Shown: positions 6,673 through 11,393 of the stretch, piece by piece | Layout: each line of letters begins with the position of its first letter | How positions within the stretch are numbered: the stretch's first letter is position 1 | Origin: Spirochaetales bacterium | GTDB taxonomy: Bacteria; Spirochaetota; Spirochaetia; Sphaerochaetales; Sphaerochaetaceae | Length of the DNA: 11,393 nucleotides | Direction of reading: 5' to 3' | Assembly (NCBI GenBank): GCA_022785155.1 | Contig: JALFRH010000060.1 | Location: 1-11,393, forward strand | Program-made: the position numbers and the translations under genes | Notes under the pieces: model-generated | The model's input: only the letters and a program-made list of their open reading frames with translations | Told to the model about the DNA's origin: nothing | The model's database searches: none

Positions 6673-6735
6673 AAAAAAGTGCAACAATTCGCAACAGATA
6701 TTTTTTAATCGATAAACAATATTTCCATTGTTGCA
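6673..6735 (-). terminator. Terminator-like stem after the phosphorylase operon
   Basis: A perfect 9-bp inverted repeat (6727-6735 with 6680-6688; TGCAACAAT/ATTGTTGCA) encloses 38 AT-rich bases. On the minus strand it is followed by CTTTTTTCTTTT, a good U-tract. It begins 4 bases after the stop of the 68-residue gene. The loop is longer than in a standard intrinsic terminator, though it can form smaller internal pairs. An operator role for the TTGTTGC repeats is the alternative. Confidence 0.5.
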
Positions 6736-6739
6736 ACTA

Positions 6740-6946
6740 TTATACCCCACCCTTCTCCTCAATTCCATACTCTTTATATAGAGAGAGAATCTTGGCATAT
6801 AAGCCTCTTCTGCCCATAGCCTCCCTGAAGGAAATGGTCTTTGTCTTATTCTGGGCCTTGAGAGTCTCCAACTCTTTGCCGCACTCTTTATATAAGAGGG
6901 AAATATCGGAGTGCATCTTTCTATACTTCTCCAGCTCCTTATCCAT
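6740..6946 (-). CDS. Small charged helical protein coupled to the phosphorylase
   Basis: A 68-residue protein I do not recognise. Its ATG overlaps the phosphorylase stop by 8 bases and is preceded by GGAGG about 9 bases upstream, inside the phosphorylase gene, so translation is probably coupled. The sequence is rich in Lys and Glu, with heptad-like Leu/Ile spacing in 'ISLLYKECGKELETL' and a helical 'FREAMGRRGLYAKILSLYKEYG', and no signal peptide or membrane segment. This looks like a small helical cytosolic protein, possibly coiled-coil. A 140-residue frame on the same strand overlaps it (6622-7044), but its Arg/Ser/Cys-rich composition and overlap with the phosphorylase make it less credible. 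Function unknown. Confidence 0.7.
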   Translation of the reverse strand: MDKELEKYRKMHSDISLLYKECGKELETLKAQNKTKTISFREAMGRRGLYAKILSLYKEYGIEEKGGV

Positions 6947-7622
6947 TTTCCAATGCCTCCAGAGCCGCTTTCAATGTCCTTTTTGACATAGAGTGGACAT
7001 CGCCGTCGGAGGAGAAAAGGAAGTCTTCCTTTACTCCAGTGCACCAGTTGATGGAGTAGACTATGCCTCCCATCTTTATGTTCTTCTCCCTTAGGAGTGT
7101 CATCTCGCTTCCACCTGTCATACCCACCACATCGCCTCCAAGTATGCCATAGGCCTTTACTTCCGCCTTGGTCTCGAATCTCGGGCCGTTGGTGGTTACA
7201 TAGACGATATCCTCCGCCCCTTCAGGTAAAGCCTTCTTTATTCTTTTTGAGAGTTCCCTGTCAAAGGGATTGGATACTTCTGTGTGCTTGACAGTGTCGC
7301 TAAAGAAAGTAATGTTTCTACCGGAGAAATCCATATAATCCGAGAGGATTCCATATCCTCCCATAGGAACTTTATCTCTTATTGAACCTACGCAGTATAT
7401 CCCTATGACTTCATCCACTCCCAAGAGGGAGAAGGCTTCAATATTTCCAAGGTAGTTTATTCTATGGGGAGGCAGGGAGTGGTTTCTCCCATGGCGTGGG
7501 ATGATTACAATCCCATGATAGATGTAATACTCCACTCTGCCGTATCCCGTATCGATAAAGTGGGACTCCCCCCTTATTTCCTTGATTTCATCAACTCCTG
7601 TTCCTGCTATTATACCTTTCAT
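6939..7622 (-). CDS. MTAP/PNP-family nucleoside phosphorylase
   Basis: This protein cleaves a purine nucleoside with phosphate to a free base and (methylthio)ribose-1-phosphate, in the class of methylthioadenosine/methylthioinosine and trimeric purine nucleoside phosphorylases. Family marks: 'GIIAGTGVDE' with the phosphate-binding Gly-Thr-Gly at the N-terminus, 'PRHGRNHSLPPHRINYLGNI' at 42-61, 'TNGPRFETKAEVKAYG' at 144-159 and 'VVGMT' at 165-169. At 227 residues it is shorter than typical MTAP (about 240-290), mainly at the C-terminus. The base-recognition strand reads 'SINWCTG' with Asn192 where adenosine-specific MTAPs have Asp, which suggests a 6-oxopurine substrate (methylthioinosine, inosine or guanosine). 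The ATG at 7622 has only a weak AGGG upstream and may be nearly leaderless. Family firm; substrate inferred. Confidence 0.88.
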   Translation of the reverse strand: MKGIIAGTGVDEIKEIRGESHFIDTGYGRVEYYIYHGIVIIPRHGRNHSLPPHRINYLGNIEAFSLLGVDEVIGIYCVGSIRDKVPMGGYGILSDYMDFSGRNITFFSDTVKHTEVSNPFDRELSKRIKKALPEGAEDIVYVTTNGPRFETKAEVKAYGILGGDVVGMTGGSEMTLLREKNIKMGGIVYSINWCTGVKEDFLFSSDGDVHSMSKRTLKAALEALENG

Positions 7623-7691
7623 CCCTATATTCTATCACATACGTCGACAAGGAAAATACACCCATTCTTCACTGAATTCATGAAACTTTTA

Positions 7692-7720
7692 TTGCTCCAA
7701 TATAAAAGAAAGATTAGAGT
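7692..7720 (+). promoter_or_regulatory. Candidate promoter for the exported FKBP gene
   Basis: TTGCTC (7692-7697) and TAGAGT (7715-7720) are spaced by 17 bases, ending 32 bases before the preferred start codon. A competing -10-like TATAAA lies at 7701-7706. Either fits weakly, but a promoter is expected here because the gene is divergent from the phosphorylase. Confidence 0.35.
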
Positions 7721-7752
7721 ATTTTGAGAAATCAAACAAAGGAGAGATGATA

Positions 7753-8799
7753 ATGAAGACAGTCAAAACTACAGCAGTTCTTCTCATGCTCGTAATTTTC
7801 ACAGTTTCTTCTCTTTTCGCTACAGGAGCAAAAGAGCTTATCGAACAGGAAAACAATCAGGAATTGATTGCAGAAGTTGTCGAGGAAATCAAGGAAGAAA
7901 GAATCCACTACGGTACAGTGGATAAGACAGATATGATTTCTTCTTTCAACTATGCTTACGGATATGTCATTACACAGAAGCTTCTTTCCCAGGGAATCAG
8001 CCTTAACGGCGCATACTGGCTTAGAGGTATTTCAGATGTGCTCGATGGTTCAGCAGAGCCTCTTGTCAGCACAGAAGATATGTCAACAATTGTAGACGAA
8101 TACGCTACTTCCTTCTATTCTGCAGGGCTGACAGAGGGAGCAGGACTTATGCTCAGCAAAGAAGACATCCTTCTTCTCCCTGCTCCAGAGTCACTTCTTG
8201 ACAAGTTCTCATATTCCTACGGCGTAATGTATGCCATTCAGCTCTACTACTACAACGGCTTGGATATCCTCGCCCCAGAGTTTATGGAAGGCGCAGCAGA
8301 CGCTCTCTGGGAAAACCCGGACCAGTTGATGACTGAAGATGAAATCACAGCTGCCATCGACGCTTATGCTTCATATCTTGATGAAGAATATGAAAAGTAT
8401 ATGACGGAACTGGCAAAGACAAACTTGGAAGAAGCTGAGGCTTTCCTTGAAGGAAATAAGGCCACTGAAGGCGTCATCATCCTTCCTTCAGGTAACCAGA
8501 TGATCATCGTAAGTGAAAGCGAAGAGTTGGGAGAGACCCCTGTATCGACAGATTCAGTTGTTGTTGACTACGATCTCTTCCTGTTGGATGGCAACCAATA
8601 TGATAGTGGCACTGACGTAACCTTCAGCCTCCAGTCCCTTATTCCTGGCTTTGTAGAAGCCGTGACAAACATGAAGGTTGGACAGGAAGCTATGATCTAT
8701 ATCCATCCTGACTATGGCTATGGTGAGACCGGCTCTTCTTCAATTGCACCTAATTCCCTTCTTATTTTCCGCGTAAACCTCAAGTCTATCGTGGAATAA
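7753..8799 (+). CDS. Exported FKBP-type peptidyl-prolyl isomerase with two N-terminal modules
   Basis: A 348-residue periplasmic prolyl cis-trans isomerase of the Mip/FkpA type, which catalyses proline isomerisation during folding of exported proteins. A signal peptide spans residues 1-23 (cut near LFA-TG, no lipobox Cys). Two FKBP_N-like helical modules follow, at about 61-122 ('SSFNYAYGYVITQ') and 150-235 ('DKFSYSYGVMYAI'), ending in 'FLEGNKATEGVIILPSGNQM'. The C-terminal FKBP domain (about 265-345) keeps most pocket residues: Tyr273, Asp284 in 'QYDSG', Ile297, 'DYGYG' and 'LLIF'; the central Trp is Phe300. The ATG at 7753 lies 8 bases after AAAGGAG; an earlier ATG at 7747 is only 2 bases away. 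A terminator follows. A paralogue lies at 9487. Usual Mip proteins have one N-terminal module, so the duplication is notable. Confidence 0.85.
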   Translation: MKTVKTTAVLLMLVIFTVSSLFATGAKELIEQENNQELIAEVVEEIKEERIHYGTVDKTDMISSFNYAYGYVITQKLLSQGISLNGAYWLRGISDVLDGSAEPLVSTEDMSTIVDEYATSFYSAGLTEGAGLMLSKEDILLLPAPESLLDKFSYSYGVMYAIQLYYYNGLDILAPEFMEGAADALWENPDQLMTEDEITAAIDAYASYLDEEYEKYMTELAKTNLEEAEAFLEGNKATEGVIILPSGNQMIIVSESEELGETPVSTDSVVVDYDLFLLDGNQYDSGTDVTFSLQSLIPGFVEAVTNMKVGQEAMIYIHPDYGYGETGSSSIAPNSLLIFRVNLKSIVE

Positions 8800-8818
8800 G
8801 AGAGAAAAAAGTTCTTTC

Positions 8819-8848
8819 ATGGGGGCAAAGTCCCCCATTTTCTATTTA
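8819..8848 (+). terminator. Intrinsic terminator after the exported FKBP gene
   Basis: A 7-bp stem ATGGGGG/CCCCCAT (8819-8825 with 8832-8838) with a 6-base loop is followed by TTTTCTATTT, about 20 bases after the stop codon. Strong G-C stem and U-tract. Confidence 0.88.
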
Positions 8849-8872
8849 TCTACATGGCTTTTCTGCTATAAT
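8845..8872 (+). promoter_or_regulatory. Promoter for mscL
   Basis: A perfect TATAAT at 8867-8872, with a partial extended element (TG one base further upstream), lies 16 bases after TTTATC (8845-8850). It starts in the U-tract of the preceding terminator and ends 22 bases before the mscL ATG. Confidence 0.65.
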
Positions 8873-8894
8873 CACCCCGTAAAGGAAAATAAAA

Positions 8895-9359
8895 ATGGCA
8901 GAAAAGAAAACAGGTTTCATGGCTGAATTCAAGAAATTCATCATGCGCGGCAATGTTCTTGACATGGCAGTAGGTATGGTTGTAGGTGCTGCCTTTACAG
9001 CTATCGTACAGTCAGTCGTAAAGGACATCATCAACCCGGTTGTAGGTCTCCTCATCGGCAGTATCGATTTCCAGGAGTTGAGAATAATTCTCAAGCCTGC
9101 AACAGATACAGCTGGAGAAGTTGCAATCAGATATGGAGCTCTCATCCAGAACATCATTCAGTTCCTCATTACAGCTTTCATCCTCTTTGTCATCATTCGT
9201 GCTACCAACAGACTTAAAGACAAGAGGGAAGCTGAAGCAAAGGCAAAGGCTGAAGCAGAATCCAAGGCCAAGGCAGCAGAAGAGGCTGCAAAGCCAGCAC
9301 CGGTGCCTGAGGATATAGCACTCTTGAGAGAAATCAGAGACGCTCTTAAGAAGAACTGA
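8895..9359 (+). CDS. mscL: Large-conductance mechanosensitive channel MscL
   Basis: A pentameric inner-membrane channel that opens under high membrane tension to release solutes during osmotic downshock. At 154 residues it is slightly longer than E. coli MscL (136). The family signature is plain: 'EFKKFIMRGNVLDMAVGMVVG' in the amphipathic N-terminal helix and TM1 (about 10-35), pore-lining 'AAFTAIVQSVVKDIINPVVG', a short periplasmic loop around residues 58-80 containing 'LKPATDTAGEVAIRYG', and TM2 at about 85-106 ('NIIQFLITAFILFVIIRA'). The cytosolic tail is unusual in being long and rich in Ala, Lys and Glu (about 111-136), before a family-like terminal helix 'LLREIRDALKK'. The ATG at 8895 follows AAAGGA by 8 bases. 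It has its own promoter and terminator, so it is probably monocistronic. Confidence 0.97.
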   Translation: MAEKKTGFMAEFKKFIMRGNVLDMAVGMVVGAAFTAIVQSVVKDIINPVVGLLIGSIDFQELRIILKPATDTAGEVAIRYGALIQNIIQFLITAFILFVIIRATNRLKDKREAEAKAKAEAESKAKAAEEAAKPAPVPEDIALLREIRDALKKN

Positions 9360-9370
9360 GTTTCACTCCC

Positions 9371-9400
9371 ATGGGACAGTAAGCTGTCCCATTCTTTTTT
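9371..9400 (+). terminator. Intrinsic terminator after mscL
   Basis: A perfect 9-bp stem ATGGGACAG/CTGTCCCAT (9371-9379 with 9384-9392) with a 4-base loop is followed by TCTTTTTT. It lies 11 bases after the mscL stop. Confidence 0.93.
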
Positions 9401-9442
9401 AAAACTCTTATACTTCTACATGTAATATTCACTCTCCGGTGT

Positions 9443-9460
9443 TACCTTTAAGTAAAGGTA
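9443..9460. repeat. Perfect inverted repeat in the leader of the FKBP-like lipoprotein
   Basis: TACCTTTA and TAAAGGTA (9443-9450, 9453-9460) are separated by two bases and lie 26 bases before the ATG at 9487. It may be an operator for a dimeric regulator, or a small RNA hairpin (6-bp stem, 6-base loop) followed by TTTGTTTATTCTTTT. A weak TAATAT at 9423-9428 could be the -10 box just upstream. Confidence 0.5.
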
Positions 9461-9486
9461 TTTGTTTATTCTTTTGGAGGGATAAG

Positions 9487-10764
9487 ATGAAGAAATCACT
9501 TTTGGTATTATTGGTAATATCGTTTTCTCTATTTCTATTTTCATGTGCAACAGGTGGAGAAAGACCCAGGGCAGAAATTGGAGGAGAGATAACGCTCGTC
9601 GGAACTACTCCAGGCGTTGAAGTTGAAGTAAATATTCCTTTGGAAGTGAAGACAGAGGACGAAAAGGAAGAGACGGAAGAGTCTTCCCCTATAAAAGAAG
9701 AAACAACAACCACAGAGAGTGAAATGGAGGTCACTCCTATTTCCCCTATAGAAGAACCTACAATAGAAAAGGAAGAGACTCCTACGCCAGTGGCTTCAGA
9801 GACCATTGAAGAAGAGGAAGCGATGGAGGAAGTCAGCCCAGTGGAAGAAGAGGTGATAGTTGAATTTGCCCCAGTTGATTCTTCTTCCCTTTTCTCTCTC
9901 TTCAATTATGCCTATGGCCTAAAGACTCTTGACGATATAAAGGCCGAGAATATTTCTCTAAATGCAAAATATTTTGCCCGTGGTGTCTTGGATGCCACAT
10001 TAGGAGCAGTTCCAGTACTTGTCGACAGCAGAGAGATACAGTCGACCATAGACCAGTATGTCCTTGAGTATTATTACGAAGGAAAGACATTTACCCCGGG
10101 AGAGAGACCTCTTTCCATAACAGAACTGAAGAACCTGGATAAGCCATCCAACTTGGAAGAAGCTTTCTCCTATGCTTATACCTTCTCTATTATGAGAGAG
10201 CTTATTGATGGGGAAGTCGATATCATTGCCGATCCATTTATTCTTGGAGGCTTGGATTCTCTATTAAATACAGAAAGGCTCTTGGATGACAAAGGAGTGG
10301 AAAAAGCCATCAACGACTATATCTCATACCTTAATGAAGAGTATCTGAAAGAAATAGAGACCAAGGGTGAAACAAACTCAGAGAGAGCCAAAGCCTTCAT
10401 GGAAAAGAATGGAAAGAATGACGGTGTCGTTACACTGGATAACGGTATACAGCTCTTTATTCTTGATGAAGACGATATTCTTGGAGAGCATCCTACCCAG
10501 TACGATACTGTACTAGTGGACTACAATATGTATGTATTGGATTATGATACGGAAGACCTGGAGATAATCGATGCAGACTATTATGCCGAGCTGAGGCTGA
10601 TGGAAATTGACAGTGCATTGCAGTCATCCATCGTCGCCCTTAAGGTCGGACAGGCAGGACGCACCTGGATTCCTCCAGAGATGCTCTATGGAGAGAGGAA
10701 CATCGAAGGCATAGAGCCAAACTCCATTATTGTCTACGATATCGCCCTGCACGATATACTTTAA
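9487..10764 (+). CDS. FKBP-like lipoprotein with acidic linker and degenerate catalytic domain
   Basis: A 425-residue lipoprotein paralogous to the exported FKBP gene at 7753. The signal peptide ends in 'LFLFSC', giving lipid attachment at Cys20. Residues about 50-128 are a low-complexity Glu/Thr/Pro-rich acidic linker, probably a flexible spacer. Two FKBP_N-like modules follow ('LFNYAYGLKTL' near 138, 'AFSYAYTFSIM' near 226), then 'AFMEKNGKNDGVVTLDNGIQL' in the connecting segment and a C-terminal FKBP-like domain. That domain keeps 'VDYNMYVLD', 'LKVGQ', 'MLYGE' and 'IEPNSIIVYDI'. It has lost the FDSS-type Asp motif and the VIxGW segment, which reads 'IDSALQS', so isomerase activity is doubtful. 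ATG 9487 follows TTTGGAGGG by 6 bases; an upstream in-frame start at 9439 lacks such a site. Likely a membrane-anchored binding or scaffold protein. Confidence 0.82.
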   Translation: MKKSLLVLLVISFSLFLFSCATGGERPRAEIGGEITLVGTTPGVEVEVNIPLEVKTEDEKEETEESSPIKEETTTTESEMEVTPISPIEEPTIEKEETPTPVASETIEEEEAMEEVSPVEEEVIVEFAPVDSSSLFSLFNYAYGLKTLDDIKAENISLNAKYFARGVLDATLGAVPVLVDSREIQSTIDQYVLEYYYEGKTFTPGERPLSITELKNLDKPSNLEEAFSYAYTFSIMRELIDGEVDIIADPFILGGLDSLLNTERLLDDKGVEKAINDYISYLNEEYLKEIETKGETNSERAKAFMEKNGKNDGVVTLDNGIQLFILDEDDILGEHPTQYDTVLVDYNMYVLDYDTEDLEIIDADYYAELRLMEIDSALQSSIVALKVGQAGRTWIPPEMLYGERNIEGIEPNSIIVYDIALHDIL

Positions 10765-10786
10765 AGAATACAAAACACTTACTTAC

Positions 10787-10831
10787 TTGCCACTCCCCTC
10801 TTCCATAACTCAAAAGGGAGTGGCAATTTTT
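10787..10831 (+). terminator. Intrinsic terminator after the FKBP-like lipoprotein
   Basis: A perfect 11-bp stem TTGCCACTCCC/GGGAGTGGCAA (10787-10797 with 10816-10826) with an 18-base loop is followed by TTTTTG. It lies 22 bases after the stop codon. Confidence 0.9.
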
Positions 10832-10970
10832 GTACAAAGGAAACAATACCATCAGTGATGCTTCTAGACTTGAGATAGCTTGAATGGAGTGCGGACGTCC
10901 TAACAACGAAGATGAAAAAGAATTACCAACCAAGGAATTCCTTGCCCGTTATCTCTCAGAAAAGAAATAA
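10809..10970 (+). pseudogene. Possible gene remnant with an in-frame TGA
   Basis: One reading frame between two terminators looks protein-like but is interrupted. 'YKGNNTISDASRLEIA' is followed by TGA (10881-10883), then 'MECGRPNNEDEKELPTKEFL' and 'ARYLSEKK' up to TAA at 10970. No ribosome binding site precedes the ATG at 10884, and the 5' part overlaps the terminator of the lipoprotein gene. The piece after the TGA could be a 28-residue ORF, but the two halves together read better as the decayed 3' end of a once longer gene. I do not recognise the family. The frame is short, so chance is a real alternative. Confidence 0.25.
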
Positions 10971-11024
10971 GAAATAAAATGCTCTCCTTTTTGGCCTATG
11001 AATACGAGGCTATAAGGGAGAGCA
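10970..11024 (-). terminator. Terminator for the minus-strand cupin-like gene
   Basis: TGCTCTCCC pairs with GGAGAGCA (11024-11016 with 10987-10980, one bulged base), with an inner AGCCT/AGGC pairing. On the minus strand it is followed by TTTTATTTCTTATTTC. It starts 28 bases after the stop of the gene ending at 11052. Confidence 0.7.
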
Positions 11025-11051
11025 ATGTTTATTCCACCCTTTGGGATATTT

Positions 11052-11393
11052 CTAGAGAATAAACCTAACGCTTTTAAAGGCTACAGGAGTAGACCACATA
11101 ATTCCTCTCTTGATCTCGCTGTCTCCAGAGTAAGCAAGGAATCTACCAGGAGATAGCTTGAAGACAGAGCCATCCAGAGATACCATTTCCTCCCCTTCCA
11201 ATACTATTTCTACAACAGTGTGGGAAGGGAAATTATCTCCAGGAAAACCTTTCTCACTGGAAAGATGGACAGAAACCTTGTATGTAGTATCACCCTTCTC
11301 CCTGCACTTATACTCTCCTGGGTCATCGTCGTAGGGCTTGGAGTGATCCATTACATTAATTACATCATCCATATGTGGAATGATTGGCGCATA
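11052..11393 (-). CDS. Cupin-like C-terminal fragment (5' end outside window)
   Basis: The frame is open to the window edge (11393), and the first ATG at 11372 has no ribosome binding site, so the true start probably lies outside. The visible part is about 113 residues. It reads as a small beta-barrel: 'TTYKVSVHLSS', a turn, 'PSHTVVEIVLEGEEMVSLDG', 'VFKLSPGRFLAYSG' and 'PVAFKSVRFIL'. The 'H..vEi.vleGe....dg....l.pG.f' pattern is the second half of a cupin barrel, as in cupin enzymes or the sensor domain of AraC-type regulators. The first cupin motif and any metal ligands are outside or degenerate, so no substrate or role can be given. A stem-loop terminator lies just downstream. Cupin resemblance is by eye and moderate. 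Confidence 0.6.
   Translation of the reverse strand, partial: YAPIIPHMDDVINVMDHSKPYDDDPGEYKCREKGDTTYKVSVHLSSEKGFPGDNFPSHTVVEIVLEGEEMVSLDGSVFKLSPGRFLAYSGDSEIKRGIMWSTPVAFKSVRFIL

Noticed and set aside
6689..6726. Possible small RNA or riboswitch in the AT-rich gap before 6740
   Set aside because: The pairing is explained by one long-range stem with a U-tract, and no recognisable riboswitch core was seen.
6622..7044. 140-residue minus-strand frame
   Set aside because: It overlaps the phosphorylase end and the 68-residue gene, is rich in Arg, Ser and Cys, and includes the terminator-like stem and promoter region. The 68-residue frame has a ribosome binding site and better composition.
9439..9486. 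Upstream extension of the lipoprotein to an earlier start
   Set aside because: It would place a charged segment before a perfect signal peptide and lacks a ribosome binding site, while the ATG at 9487 has GGAGGG six bases before it.
9429..9905. 158-residue minus-strand frame rich in Ser, Val and Thr
   Set aside because: It is the reverse complement of the acidic Glu-rich linker of the lipoprotein; the low-complexity Ser pattern is a codon shadow and there is no independent support.
10727..10933. 68-residue minus-strand frame
   Set aside because: It runs antisense through the lipoprotein stop and its terminator, with no ribosome binding site and unusual composition.

Overview
The window reads as bacterial chromosome of moderate GC content, densely packed with short intergenic gaps. 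A spirochaete (Treponema/Sphaerochaeta-like) is the best guess. The reasons are the short omega-like subunit beside miaA, a short cytidylate kinase with a GCGNTT P-loop, a loose lipobox (LFSC) and the general protein style. This assignment is inference from family resemblance, not from a marker gene. TTG start codons are common here (the 485-residue membrane protein, rpoZ, probably miaA).

Layout. (1) 2-2617, plus strand: the 3' end of rqcH (NFACT RNA-binding domain), a Memo-family protein overlapping it by 20 bases, and a single-pass membrane protein overlapping that by 4 bases and starting with TTG. The last has a cytosolic half that resembles the C-lobe of a degenerate protein kinase. The run ends at a hairpin shared with the convergent miaA. 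(2) 2650-3772, minus strand: rpoZ and miaA overlap by 20 bases behind a good sigma70-type promoter. (3) 3840-5894, minus strand: a probable operon, with a promoter, a 54-residue zinc-ribbon protein, an unknown 141-residue protein, yicC and a small cytidylate kinase whose P-loop lysine is replaced by asparagine. (4) 5909-6664, minus strand: an unrecognised 235-residue protein with its own candidate promoter. (5) 6673-7622, minus strand: an MTAP/PNP-like nucleoside phosphorylase overlapping a small charged helical protein, followed by a terminator-like stem. (6) 7692-10831, plus strand: an exported FKBP-type prolyl isomerase, mscL and a second, lipoprotein FKBP paralogue with a degenerate catalytic domain; each of the three is closed by a strong hairpin terminator. 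(7) 10832-11393: a short possible gene remnant, then the 3' end of a minus-strand cupin-like protein running off the window, with its own terminator.

Most of the window is housekeeping: ribosome rescue, tRNA modification, RNA polymerase, nucleotide metabolism and osmotic protection. No CRISPR array, mobile element, tRNA or rRNA was seen. The less ordinary items are the kinase-like membrane protein behind rqcH/memo, the lysine-less P-loop kinase, and the paired FKBP proteins with tandem N-terminal modules, one of which appears to have lost its catalytic pocket.
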